43,859 nt of DNA from CAZLKN01 sp964560135 (GTDB lineage Bacteria > Actinomycetota > JAICYB01). Below are positions 33,432-43,310 of the stretch, in pieces. The stretch's first letter is position 1, and each line of letters starts with the position of its first letter. The notes beneath the pieces are model-generated. The model was given only the letters and a program-made list of their open reading frames with translations. It was not told where the DNA came from and did not search any database. Position numbers and translations under genes: made by a program. The DNA lies in assembly GCA_964560135.1 (NCBI GenBank), contig CAZLKN010000026.1, positions 1 to 43,859 of the forward strand, written 5' to 3'.

Positions 33432-34838
33432 ATGTCGACACCGAACGCGTCCTATTCCGTTGCTCTGCAGGTCGAGCTCGACAACCGTCCCGGCTCCCTC
33501 GGACGCATCGCCACGGCCATCGGGGAGGCCGGCGGCAACATCTCGGCCGTGGACATCGTGGACGTCACGGGCGAGAAGATCGTCCGCGAGATCACCGTGT
33601 TCGCCGCCGACGACGTCCACGTCCAGAAGATCCGCGACGCCGTGGAGGAGCTGGACGGCGTCCACTGCATCTCGGCCCGCGATCGCACCTTCCTCATGCA
33701 CCTGGGCGGCAAGATCGAGGTGACCTCCAAGATCCCGCTGGCCACCCGCGACGACCTGTCGATGGCCTACACGCCCGGGGTGGCGCGGGTGTGCAAGGCG
33801 ATCCTCGACGACCCGGCGGACGTCCACAAGTTCACGATCAAGCGCAACACCGTGGCCATCGTCACCGACGGGACGGCCGTCCTCGGGCTCGGCGACATCG
33901 GGCCGGAGGCGTCGCTGCCGGTGATGGAGGGCAAGGCGCTGCTGTTCAAGGAGTTCGCCGGTGTGGACGCGTTCCCGATCTGCCTGCGCCCCGGATCCGT
34001 GGACGAGCTCGTGGAGACCGTCGAGCGGCTCGCGCCCGTGTTCGGGGGGATCAACCTCGAGGACATCTCGGCCCCCGCCTGCTTCGAGGCCGAGGAGCGG
34101 CTCAAGGCGAGCCTCGACATCCCGGTCTTCCACGACGACCAGCACGGAACCGCGGTCGTGACGCTGGCCGCCTTGCGCAACGCGCTCAAACTCGTGGACA
34201 AACAGATGTCGGATCTGAAGGTCGTGATCGCCGGCGTGGGCGCGGCGGGCGTGGCGACGACCAAGATCCTGATGGACGCCGGGGTGGAGAACGTGATCGG
34301 CGTCGATCGCAAGGGGGCGATCTGGCGCGGCCGCGACGACCTGAACGCCTCGAAGATGTGGATGGCGGAGAACACCAACCCCGAGCAGCGCCGCGGCGCG
34401 ATCCACGAGGTGATGCCGGGGGCCGACGTGTTCGTGGGCCTGTCCGGGCCGGGGTTGATCACCCGCGACGACCTGCGGGTGATGCACCGCGACCCGATCG
34501 TGTTCGCGATGGCCAACCCGACGCCGGAGATCATGCCCGAGGAGGCCGAGGGTCTCGTGGCGGTGATGGCCACCGGACGCAGCGACTACCCGAACCAGAT
34601 CAACAACGTCCTGGCCTTCCCCGGGATCTTCCGGGGGGCCCTGGACGCCGGCGCCACCGACATCACCGAGAACATGAAGCTCGCCGCCGCGAAGGCGATC
34701 GCGGAGGCCGTCCCGGAGGCGATGCTGGGGCCCGGCTACGTGATCCCGAGCGTGTTCAACAAGCGCGTGGTCGAACTCGTGGCCGCCGCCGTGGGCGACG
34801 CCGCCCGAGCCGACGGCGTCGTCCGCCCGGGGGCCTGA
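33432..34838 (+). CDS. NAD(P)-dependent malic enzyme with N-terminal ACT domain
   Basis: 468 residues. Oxidatively decarboxylates L-malate to pyruvate. Residues 9-80 are an ACT regulatory domain (VALQVELDNRPGSLGRIATA, GGNISAVDIVDVTGEK), likely binding an amino acid or other effector. The catalytic part has SMAYTPGVARVCKAI, NTVAIVTDGTAVLGLGDIGP, SLPVMEGKALLFKEFAGVDA, INLEDISAPACFEAEERL, IPVFHDDQHGTAVVTLAALR, and the NAD site VVIAGVGAAGVATTKILMDA. This is the short bacterial SfcA/MaeB-like core without the phosphotransacetylase domain. No ribosome binding site before the ATG; TATCCC (33418-33423) is 8 nt away, so the mRNA may be leaderless. NAD versus NADP preference cannot be told reliably. 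Confidence 0.93.
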   Translation: MSTPNASYSVALQVELDNRPGSLGRIATAIGEAGGNISAVDIVDVTGEKIVREITVFAADDVHVQKIRDAVEELDGVHCISARDRTFLMHLGGKIEVTSKIPLATRDDLSMAYTPGVARVCKAILDDPADVHKFTIKRNTVAIVTDGTAVLGLGDIGPEASLPVMEGKALLFKEFAGVDAFPICLRPGSVDELVETVERLAPVFGGINLEDISAPACFEAEERLKASLDIPVFHDDQHGTAVVTLAALRNALKLVDKQMSDLKVVIAGVGAAGVATTKILMDAGVENVIGVDRKGAIWRGRDDLNASKMWMAENTNPEQRRGAIHEVMPGADVFVGLSGPGLITRDDLRVMHRDPIVFAMANPTPEIMPEEAEGLVAVMATGRSDYPNQINNVLAFPGIFRGALDAGATDITENMKLAAAKAIAEAVPEAMLGPGYVIPSVFNKRVVELVAAAVGDAARADGVVRPGA

Positions 34839-34873
34839 CCCTTCGACGGTCTCTTCATGATTTCGTTTCTGGG

Positions 34874-34879
34874 TAGGAT
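34874..34879 (+). promoter_or_regulatory. Candidate -10 element (TAGGAT) for the lipoprotein gene
   Basis: TAGGAT lies 30 bp before the lipoprotein ATG, which has its own good ribosome binding site (GGAGGAGGGG, 6 nt spacing). No convincing -35 found. Confidence 0.3.
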
Positions 34880-34909
34880 GCGCCGAGCTGTGAGGGAGGA
34901 GGGGCGCTC

Positions 34910-35492
34910 ATGCGGAAGCTATGTTCGATCGCGCTCTGCGGGGTCCTGGCTCTCGGGGCTTGTAGTGAGACGGTGTTGGAGGTGACCTCGGGGGACGAGC
35001 CATCATCGCAGGCGGCAGCCTCGCCACCCCCCGACCTTCCGGAAGGGGCACTCTACGCTAGTTGGCTCCCGCCGGGATGGTCTTACAGTCACATGCAGAC
35101 GATGGATATGGAGGTCGGGCTGGATCACGATCTCCGCTACTACGAAGGCACTCCGAATTTCGAAGAAGAGCGGCCTGCCAACCTCATCGTGTCCACGCTC
35201 CTCGTGTACCCGGAGAAGTCGCTGGAATCTGCCTTCACCGGACTTTGATCCGGTGTTGTCGCCGCTCTTCGAGGACACCGTCTCGTACGCCCAGGTCCAG
35301 GGACGAGAGGCTGAGATCTTGTCGCGGCCGTGCTCAGACCCACCGTCTGATCCATGGTGCGCGGCGACGGGTCTTCGCTGGGCGTCCATCCGTTGGCTTC
35401 ACGAGCCCGGAGTCCGCGTGGCGGTCGATGGAGCCGGCTTGGATCTCCCGATCCTTCTAGAGATTGCCGAGGGGGTACGAGAGGCAGACTAA
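34910..35492 (+). CDS. Lipoprotein gene split by CTT TGA; candidate programmed +1 frameshift or frameshifted pseudogene
   Basis: Frame 1 (34910-35248) encodes a lipoprotein: signal MRKLCSIALCGVLALGACSE with lipobox LGAC (Cys18), then PPGWSYSHMQTMDMEVGLDH and VYPEKSLESAFTGL, stopping at TGA 35246-35248. The +1 frame continues from GAT 35247 as DPVLSPLFEDTVSYAQVQGR, CSDPPSDPWCAATGLRWASI and GLDLPILLEIAEGV to TAA 35490-35492. Together they read as one protein of about 193 residues. The junction is CTT-TGA, the slippery codon pair of the RF2 (prfB) +1 frameshift, but the internal Shine-Dalgarno-like element of prfB is missing. A sequencing indel or a mutation is therefore also possible. The patch (34.85-35.66 kb) has visibly lower GC than its surroundings, suggesting transfer. 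Family not recognised. Confidence 0.55.
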
Positions 35493-35661
35493 GCGCCGGT
35501 CTGCCAAGAGAACGGGAGATGATGAGGCCTGTTGACCAGCGAGCATTCACCGCCACTCCCTTTCTAAGTTCTTTGCTCTGCGCCCGGTAGAGTGAAGCCA
35601 GAGCAACAACCGCTACGACGACTACACCGAGGAACCAGGGCGAGCGCCGTAGCCGTCGCAT
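35140..35661 (-). pseudogene. ORF directly after sdhB with membrane-anchor start; likely truncated gene
   Basis: Starts 10 bp after the sdhB stop with AGAGGA 4 nt before its ATG, so it would be translated with sdhB. The first 30 residues (RRLRRSPWFLGVVVVAVVAL, ASLYRAQSKE) look like a real single-pass anchor. From about residue 60 on, the frame runs antisense through the second half of the lipoprotein gene and the protein becomes Arg/Pro/Ser-rich without a recognisable domain. The likely explanation is a membrane protein cut short when the lower-GC lipoprotein segment arrived. A short genuine peptide is possible. No homology recognised. Confidence 0.3.
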
Positions 35662-35671
35662 GGAATCCTCT

Positions 35672-36426
35672 TCACGAGCTGTTGCGCCGGGAGGTGAACA
35701 ATGCCTTGCGGTAGTCGCGGTTCATCATCGCGATGAAGTCGATCGAAATGTGCTTCGGGCAGACCGCCTCGCATTCCGCGTGGTTCGTGCACGACCCGAA
35801 ACCTTCGTTCTCCATCTGGTGGACCATCGACACCACCCGGCGCTCGCGCTCCGGCTGGCCCTGGGGCAGGAGGGCCAGATGCGCGATCTTCGACGCGGTG
35901 AACAGCTGTGCCGCGGAGTTGGGGCAAGCGGCGACGCAGGCGGCGCAGCCGATGCAGGCGGCGGCGTCCAGAGCGTTCTCGGCGGCGTCCCGGGGGACGG
36001 GGGTCTCGTTGGCCTCCGGCGCACTCCCGGTGTTCACCGACACGTACCCCCCGGCGGCGATGATCCGGTCGAAGGCGGTGCGGTCCACGACGAGGTCCTT
36101 GATCACCGGGAAGGCGTTGGCGCGCCAGGGCTCGATGATGAGCGTCTGGCCGTCGGGCAGGTGGCGCAGGTGGACCTGGCAGGTGGCGGTGGCGGGCAGC
36201 GGCCCATGGGCACGGCCGTTGATCATCACGCCGCAGGTGCCGCAGATGCCCTCCCGGCAGTCGGACTCGAAGGCGATCGGCTCCCGGCCCTCCAGGGTCA
36301 GGCGGTCGTTGACCAGGTCGAGGAGCTCGAGGAAGGACATGTCGGGGGAGACGTCGTCCACCTCGTGGGTCTCGAAGTGCCCGGGCGCGTCCGGCCCGGC
36401 CTGGCGCCATACCTTCAGCGTGAATC

Positions 36427-36430
<4 letters not shown>
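35672..36430 (-). CDS. sdhB: Succinate dehydrogenase/fumarate reductase iron-sulfur subunit
   Basis: 252 residues; passes electrons from SdhA flavin to quinone. All three cluster sites are present: 2Fe-2S (Cys58, Cys63, Cys66, Cys84 in SDCREGICGTCG and TATC), 4Fe-4S (Cys159, 162, 165 in CIGCAAC with Cys169) and 3Fe-4S (Cys214, Cys220, Cys224 in SCTNHAECEAVCPKHI). GTG start overlaps the sdhA stop as GTGA, so synthesis is coupled. AGAGGA is 7 nt upstream. Last of three genes sdhC-sdhA-sdhB on this strand. Confidence 0.95.
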
Positions 36431-38361
<1,931 letters not shown>

Positions 38362-38378
38362 ATCGGATCAACCCCTCT

Positions 38379-39098
38379 CTAGGTCACGACCCCGGCCATC
38401 ACGGCGATCGGGACGGAGATGTACCCGAGCGTCACGATCGCGGCGAAGCTCACGGCGAAGTAGCGGCGCCACTGGTTGAAGCGGCGGTTGCTCCATCCCA
38501 TCGACTGGAACAGGCTCCAGAGGCCGTGGTACAGGTGCAGCCCGAGCGCGAGGTTCGCGAGGATGTACACCGCCGATACCGGCCACCTCTGGAAGGCGGC
38601 GACCACGTTGTGGTACGGGTCGTGCAGGACGAAGTCCGGGTGGACGGTGCCTGTCGTGAAGTCGAGCAGGTGGTAGACGATGAAGAGGCCGACGATCACG
38701 CCCGACCACCGCATCGTCCGGGACGCGTAGTCGGCGGCGGTGTAGTCCAGGCTCCGGTAGCGGCCGGTGCGCGCTCTGCGGTTGGTCAGGGTGAGCTGGG
38801 CCGCCGCGACGATGTGCCCGACCAGTGCTCCCAGCAGCACGAATCGGATCAGCCACAGCAGCCCGGTGGTCGGTGCCGCCGGCTCGCCGAACTCCCGAAG
38901 CCAGGCCGAGTAGTCGTTCATGTGGGCGGCCCCCTGGAAGACCTTCAGGTTGCCGATCATGTGCATGAACACCCACCCGAAGATGACGATGCCCGTGAGG
39001 GCCATCACGTACTTCTTGCCGAGCTGGGAACCCCAGAACTCCAGGAGCCACGGACGCGAGCGCCGCTCGGGGACGCTCCCCTGGGGCCGGGTCTTCAT
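38379..39098 (-). CDS. sdhC: Succinate dehydrogenase cytochrome b subunit (five-helix type)
   Basis: 239 residues, membrane anchor of complex II. About five helices: YVMALTGIVIFGWVFMHMIG, LLWLIRFVLLGALVGHIVAA, MRWSGVIVGLFIVYHLLDFT, AVYILANLALGLHLYHGLWS and AVSFAAIVTLGYISVPIAVM. His residues in HMIGN, GHIVA, YHLLD and LHLYHG are placed to bind two b hemes, as in the di-heme (B-type) enzymes that have one fused anchor protein instead of SdhC plus SdhD. First gene of sdhCAB. GAGGAGG is upstream of the ATG (spacing about 11). A 15-bp inverted repeat (39120-39174) separates it from glyA. Confidence 0.92.
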   Translation of the reverse strand: MKTRPQGSVPERRSRPWLLEFWGSQLGKKYVMALTGIVIFGWVFMHMIGNLKVFQGAAHMNDYSAWLREFGEPAAPTTGLLWLIRFVLLGALVGHIVAAAQLTLTNRRARTGRYRSLDYTAADYASRTMRWSGVIVGLFIVYHLLDFTTGTVHPDFVLHDPYHNVVAAFQRWPVSAVYILANLALGLHLYHGLWSLFQSMGWSNRRFNQWRRYFAVSFAAIVTLGYISVPIAVMAGVVT

Positions 39099-39119
39099 GC
39101 TGCCGACGTCCTCCTCGTG

Positions 39120-39174
39120 AGCCGATGGACCGCGCCTGCCTTCATAGCGTAGACGGTTACGCGGTCCGTCGGCT
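39120..39174 (-). terminator. 15-bp inverted repeat after glyA, probable terminator
   Basis: AGCCGATGGACCGCG (39120-39134) pairs with CGCGGTCCGTCGGCT (39160-39174) at 14 of 15 positions, with a 25-nt loop. It starts 16 bp after the glyA stop on the minus strand, and lies 22 bp before the sdhC start. It may end glyA transcription, or it may overlap the sdh promoter as an operator. Confidence 0.55.
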
Positions 39175-39189
39175 GGTAGGAGACCGGTG

Positions 39190-40461
39190 TCAGGCGCCGA
39201 TCCCGGGGGCCGGGAAGCGCGCGGTGAGCTCCCGCACCTCGCCGGCGATCCGCTCGAGTGCGGGGGTGTCGTCCGCCTTCGCCGCTTCGCACCCCTCGTC
39301 GATCCAACGGGCGATCTCCCGCATCTGGGCCGGACCCATACCGCGGCTGGTCACCGCGGGGGTTCCGAGCCGGATCCCGGAGGGGTCGAAGGGCTTGCGG
39401 GGATCGAAGGGGACGGTGTTGTAGTTGCAGACGATCCCGGCGCGGTCCAGGGCCTGCGCGGCGGGCTTGCCGGGGATGCCCTTCGAACTGAGGTCCACGA
39501 GGATCAGGTGGTTGTCGGTGCCCCCGGACACGAGGTCGAAGCCCCGCGCCGACAGCTCTTCGGCCATCGCCTGGGCGTTGGCGACGATCTGCTGCGCGTA
39601 GGTGCGGAAGTCGTCGCCGTCCGCCTCGCGCAGGGCCACGGCGATCGCGGCGGTGGTGTGGTTGTGGGGGCCGCCCTGCAGGCCCGGGAAGACGGCTTTG
39701 TCGAGGGCCGGCCCGTGCTCGGCGGTGCTCATGAGCATCGCGCCGCGCGGCCCCCGCAGCGTCTTGTGGGTGGTGGTGGAGATCACCTCCGCGTGGCCGA
39801 CGGGGGACGGGTGGGCGCCGCCGGCGATCAGGCCCGCGATGTGGGCGATGTCGGCCACGAGCACGGCCCCCACCTCGCGGGCGATCTCGGCGAAGGCCGG
39901 GAAGTCGATGGTGCGGGGGATGGCCGTCCCGCCGCAGAAGATCAGCTTCGGACGCTCGGCCTTCGCGAGGTCGCGGACCTCGTCCATGTCGATGCGCCCG
40001 TCCTCCCTGCGCACGCCGTAGCGCACCGGACGGAACCACTTCCCGGTGGCCGACACGCTCCACCCGTGGGTGAGGTGGCCCCCGGCGGGAAGGGCCATCC
40101 CCATCACCGTGTCGCCGGGGTCGAGGAAGGCGAGGTAGACCGCGAGGTTCGCGGGGGAGCCGGAGTAGGGCTGGACGTTGGCGTGTTCCACGCCGAACAG
40201 CGCCTTGGCCCGCTCGATCGCGATCGTCTCGACCTGATCGATGAGCTGCTGACCCTCGTAATAGCGGCGGCCGGCGTAGCCCTCGGAGTACTTGTTCGTG
40301 AGGACGGTGCCCGTGGCCTCGAGGACGGCCTTCGACACGTAGTTCTCGGAGGGGATCAGCCGGATCTTGGTGGCCTGGCGCTGTTCCTCGGCCTCCACCA
40401 GTCGGGCGATCTCGGGATCGGTGGTGGCCAGCGCGGTGCCGACCAGCGATTCGGTGCTCAT
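39190..40461 (-). CDS. glyA: Serine hydroxymethyltransferase
   Basis: 423 residues, the usual size. PLP enzyme that converts serine and tetrahydrofolate to glycine and methylene-THF, the main one-carbon source. Seen: IRLIPSENYVSKAVLEATGT, NKYSEGYAGRRYYEGQQLID, NVQPYSGSPANLAVYLAFLD, PLP lysine in STTTHKTLRGPRG (near residue 231), GGPHNHTTAAIAVALREA and SGIRLGTPAVTSRGMG. AAGGAGG lies 6 nt before the ATG and is inside a possible pairing with the ZTP riboswitch upstream. Thus it is expected to rise when 10-formyl-THF is short. Confidence 0.96.
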   Translation of the reverse strand: MSTESLVGTALATTDPEIARLVEAEEQRQATKIRLIPSENYVSKAVLEATGTVLTNKYSEGYAGRRYYEGQQLIDQVETIAIERAKALFGVEHANVQPYSGSPANLAVYLAFLDPGDTVMGMALPAGGHLTHGWSVSATGKWFRPVRYGVRREDGRIDMDEVRDLAKAERPKLIFCGGTAIPRTIDFPAFAEIAREVGAVLVADIAHIAGLIAGGAHPSPVGHAEVISTTTHKTLRGPRGAMLMSTAEHGPALDKAVFPGLQGGPHNHTTAAIAVALREADGDDFRTYAQQIVANAQAMAEELSARGFDLVSGGTDNHLILVDLSSKGIPGKPAAQALDRAGIVCNYNTVPFDPRKPFDPSGIRLGTPAVTSRGMGPAQMREIARWIDEGCEAAKADDTPALERIAGEVRELTARFPAPGIGA

Positions 40462-40501
40462 GGACGCCTCCTTGCTCGGCCTTCCTCAAGGACCGCCGAG
40501 G

Positions 40502-40577
40502 CGCCCAGGCGTACGGCTTGCGGTCCCGCGATCGCTCCCCGGTGGTCGGTTCCACCTCGAACGCCAGTCGCGATGCG
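40502..40577 (-). ncRNA. ZTP (pfl) riboswitch upstream of glyA
   Basis: On the minus strand the leader contains the hallmark segments of the ZMP/ZTP riboswitch: ACTGGCG (40562-40568), helix GGTGG/CCACC (40552-40556 with 40541-40545), CCACCGGGGAGCG (40533-40545) and 3' core CGCCTGGGC (40503-40511). GCATCGC and GCGATCGC can close helix P1. GGCG and CGCC can form the pseudoknot. Just downstream CGCCTC (40498-40503) can pair with GAGGCG (40465-40470) at the glyA ribosome binding site, suggesting translational control. glyA is a known target of this riboswitch class. Confidence 0.85.
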
Positions 40578-40660
40578 AACGCAGCGTAGGGCGGCGGCGG
40601 CCGGAGTGTCAACGGGTAGGGCAGGATAGAGGCCTCATCCAAGGCGCCGAGGAGGATCTG

Positions 40661-42460
40661 ATGGCGACGACCGAGACGCAGCTGCCCCGCTGGGACATGA
40701 CCCCGCTGTTCGGGTCCCTGACCTCACCGGAGTTCGAGGAGGCCTTCGACAACCTGATCCGCGACGTCGGCGCCCTGCGGGACCTCTTCGACGCCCACGG
40801 CGTCCGGCGGCTGGACGACGGCTCCGTCGACGAGGCCACCGCAGCTGTGTTCGACGAGGTCACCGACCGTCTCAACGGGATCGCCGAGCGGGTGCGGCTC
40901 GTACGGTCCTACATCTACGCCTTCGTGACCACCGACGCCACCGACGATCTCGCCCAGGCGAAGCTCTCCGAGCTGCAGACCCGACTCGTCGATCTGGACA
41001 AGCTGAGCACGCGCTACGAAGCCTGGGTGGGGACGCTGAACCCCGAGGCGCTCATCGAGCGGTCGGCCGTGGCGCGGGAGCACGCCTTCTTCGTCCGCCG
41101 GGCGGCGGTGGGGGCCGCCCACCAGCTCGGCGAGCGCGAGGAGGACCTCGCCGCGACCTTGTCCCCGTCGGGACAGACGGCCTGGTCGAAGCTCCACGGC
41201 AACGTGACCTCGCGCCTTGTGGTGCCGGTGGCGAAGCCCGACGGCACCACCGAGGAGCTTCCGATGAGCGCGGTCCGGGGCCTGGCCCACGACCCCGACG
41301 CAGGTCTGCGGGAGGCCGCCTACCGGGCCGAGCTCGCCGCCTGGGAGACGGTGGCCGTGCCGCTGGCCGCCGCCATCAACGGGGTGAAGGGCTGGGAGGG
41401 CACGCTCGACGCCCGCCGCGGCTGGCCGGACGCCGTCGCATCCTCGCTGCACCGCAACAACGTCGACCGCGTGACCCTGGAGGCGATGCAGCGTGCCTGT
41501 GTGGACGCCTTCCCCTCCCTGCGCCGCTACCTCAGGGTGAAGGCCAAGCTGTCCGGCCGGGACGCCCTGCCGTGGTGGGATCTGTTCGCGCCGGTCGGTG
41601 AGGCCGGACGCCAGTGGTCCTACGACGAGGCCACGAGCTTCGTCGTCGACCGGTTCGGCGGCTACTCGGACCGGCTCGCGGGTCTCGCACGCCGCGCCTT
41701 CGGCGAGAACTGGGTGGATGCCGGCCCCCGTCCCGGCAAGCGCGACGGAGCGTTCTGCATGGGGGTACGTGCCGGCGAATCGCGGGTGCTGCTGAACTTC
41801 AACCACCACTTCGGCAGCGTCTCCACCCTCGCCCACGAGCTCGGCCACGCCTACCACAACGTGAACCTCGCCCCTCGCACCCCGCTGCAGCGCCAAACGC
41901 CCATGGCCCTGGCGGAGACGGCCAGTATCTTCTGCCAGACGATCGTGATGGACGCCATGCTCGCCGAGGCATCGGCGGACGAGGAACTCGCCATCCTCGA
42001 GGGGGAGCTTCAGCACGCCTGCCAGATCGTCGTGGACATCCACTCCCGCTTCCTGTTCGAGCGGTCGGTATTCGAGGGCCGGGCCACACGCGAGCTGTCG
42101 GTGGCGGAGCTGTGCGACCGGATGCTGGAGGCCCAGCGCGCCACCTACGGCGACGGGCTCGATCCCGAGGCGCTGCACCCCTACATGTGGGCCGTGAAAC
42201 CGCACTACTACTCGCGATCCTTCTACAACTGGCCCTACACCTTCGGGATGCTGTTCGGCCTCGGTCTCTACGCCGCCCACCGGGAGGATCCCGAGGCCTT
42301 CCGGGACGGCTACGACGACCTGCTGTCCTCGACCGGGCTGGACGATGCCGCGGGCCTGGCGCGGCGCTTCGGCATCGACGTGACCGCCGAGAGCTTCTGG
42401 TCGTCGAGCCTGGACGTGGTGCGCGAGCGGGTGGATCGGTTCGAACGCCTGGCGGGATGA
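40661..42460 (+). CDS. M3-family oligoendopeptidase (PepF-like)
   Basis: 599 residues, the usual size of oligoendopeptidase F. A cytoplasmic zinc peptidase that cuts short peptides. Seen: PRWDMTPLFGSLTSPEFEEA (family N terminus), zinc motif HELGH at 392-396 (STLAHELGHAYHN), then PMALAETASIFCQTIVMDAM with the third ligand Glu, LFERSVFEGRATRELSVAEL, and KPHYYSRSFYNWPYTFGMLF near the C terminus. GGAGG is 5 nt before the ATG. Divergent from glyA with about 200 bp that hold the riboswitch. Its stop overlaps the small membrane protein gene by ATGA. Confidence 0.94.
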   Translation: MATTETQLPRWDMTPLFGSLTSPEFEEAFDNLIRDVGALRDLFDAHGVRRLDDGSVDEATAAVFDEVTDRLNGIAERVRLVRSYIYAFVTTDATDDLAQAKLSELQTRLVDLDKLSTRYEAWVGTLNPEALIERSAVAREHAFFVRRAAVGAAHQLGEREEDLAATLSPSGQTAWSKLHGNVTSRLVVPVAKPDGTTEELPMSAVRGLAHDPDAGLREAAYRAELAAWETVAVPLAAAINGVKGWEGTLDARRGWPDAVASSLHRNNVDRVTLEAMQRACVDAFPSLRRYLRVKAKLSGRDALPWWDLFAPVGEAGRQWSYDEATSFVVDRFGGYSDRLAGLARRAFGENWVDAGPRPGKRDGAFCMGVRAGESRVLLNFNHHFGSVSTLAHELGHAYHNVNLAPRTPLQRQTPMALAETASIFCQTIVMDAMLAEASADEELAILEGELQHACQIVVDIHSRFLFERSVFEGRATRELSVAELCDRMLEAQRATYGDGLDPEALHPYMWAVKPHYYSRSFYNWPYTFGMLFGLGLYAAHREDPEAFRDGYDDLLSSTGLDDAAGLARRFGIDVTAESFWSSSLDVVRERVDRFERLAG

Positions 42461-42732
42461 GCGCGGTCGGCGCGTTCAACCGGCGGCTCGACCGCCTCAT
42501 CGACCGCACGTCCGAAGACCGGGACCGCTACGTCGACATGACCGCGCTGCTGGCCGCGATCTGGGTCTTCGAGCTCGCCGGGATCCCGCTGCTCGAGCGA
42601 CCCACGGGGGCCTGGTGGGCGCAGCGCCCGCTGTGGCTTGCCGTCCCCGGCGTGTTCCTCGTCCTCCTGACGGCAGCCTTCAACCGCTTCGAGCGCGCAC
42701 GAGGTACCTGCTGCACGAATGGCATCATATGA
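42457..42732 (+). CDS. Small two-helix membrane protein, coupled to the M3 peptidase
   Basis: 91 residues with two hydrophobic helices (about 28-45, MTALLAAIWVFELAGIPLL, and 56-76, PLWLAVPGVFLVLLTAAF). N terminus basic (FNRRLDRLIDRTSEDRDRYV). ATG overlaps the peptidase stop (ATGA). The last residues (RGTCCTNGII) look unlike the rest and could be the result of a joint with the repeat-containing DNA that follows; the original protein may have ended differently. No family recognised. Confidence 0.6.
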   Translation: MSAVGAFNRRLDRLIDRTSEDRDRYVDMTALLAAIWVFELAGIPLLERPTGAWWAQRPLWLAVPGVFLVLLTAAFNRFERARGTCCTNGII

Positions 42733-43085
42733 TGAAGAAGAGCGGCTCTCCTGTTGCTTCCGTGGGTCGGAGGAAGGGATCGGGTGGCGGCAAAGGCCCG
42801 GCGCACGTGGGACGCCCCTGGCCATACGACGACGGGCCGGTGCTCGCCTAAAGCACTCGCCACACGCAGAGATCGTCCACCAGCGGCAGCTGGCGTCTTC
42901 CGGCGCCAACTGGCGACTCGGGGTCTGGATGGACGGGTATCGGGGACCGAGTCTCCAGTTCCGGTCCGCATGCGGCCTCAACTGGCCACTCGGGGTCTGG
43001 ATCACGTGGCACGGGGGGCCGAGTCGCCACTTATGGTCGCGAACCAGCAGGGGAGCCAGAAACGCAGGTAGTCGGGAGGGACGTG
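42733..43085. other. Intergenic region of 353 bp without a credible gene
   Basis: Several frames are open on both strands but codon use, lack of ribosome binding sites and overlap with the palindromic repeats argue against coding. An ORF MMKKSGSPVASVGRRKG... to 42851 follows no ribosome binding site and encodes a basic Gly-rich peptide. The region holds the paired repeats at 42908-43032 and the ribosome binding site of the VapB-like gene. Confidence 0.6.
42908..43032. repeat. Two tandem palindromic repeat units
   Basis: Unit A: AACTGGCGACTCGG (42908-42921) with CCGAGTCTCCAGTT (42947-42960), 13 of 14 pairs. Unit B: AACTGGCCACTCGG (42980-42993) with CCGAGTCGCCACTT (43019-43032), imperfect. Each left arm is followed by GGTCTGGAT, so the units are also direct repeats spaced 72 bp apart. 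This resembles a REP/BIME-like intergenic repeat or a pair of hairpins in RNA. Confidence 0.65.
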
Positions 43086-43286
43086 ATGCGGACAACGATC
43101 TCGTTGGATGACGACCTGGTCGCCGAGGCGCGGCGGCTCACCGGGACGCATCGCAAGAGCGAACTCGTTCGCGAGGCGCTGCGAGCGCTGATCGAGCGGG
43201 AGAGCGCCCGGCGGCTGGCGAAACTGGGTGGCAGCGAGCCCGGTGTCGCCGACATCCCGTACCGTCACTCGCCGAGCGAGCGCTGA
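43086..43286 (+). CDS. VapB-like ribbon-helix-helix antitoxin (orphan)
   Basis: 66 residues. N-terminal RHH DNA-binding fold MRTTISLDDDLVAEARRLTG, helix KSELVREALRALIERESARR, and a C-terminal tail LAKLGGSEPGVADIPYR typical of type II VapB antitoxins that wrap around a VapC PIN toxin. GGGAGGG is 5 nt before the ATG. No VapC follows: the stop is 24 bp from a convergent ligase gene, and no toxin is upstream. It may be an orphan regulator or a remnant of a lost toxin-antitoxin pair. Confidence 0.75.
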   Translation: MRTTISLDDDLVAEARRLTGTHRKSELVREALRALIERESARRLAKLGGSEPGVADIPYRHSPSER

Positions 43287-43310
43287 TTCCGGCTGAGCAG
43301 CCACTGAAGC

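Noticed and set aside
35246..35248. TGA in the lipoprotein gene as a second selenocysteine codon
   Set aside because: Reading on in the same frame gives no plausible protein (SGVVAALRGHRLVRPG...), while the +1 frame does; no C-U motif or SECIS-like hairpin is seen.
42729..42851. Small plus-strand ORF starting MMKKSG
   Set aside because: No ribosome binding site, low-complexity basic peptide, no known relative, and adjacent repeats.
42848..43111. ORFs across the palindromic repeats on both strands
   Set aside because: Their apparent repeats of protein sequence come from the DNA repeat; no starts with ribosome binding sites.
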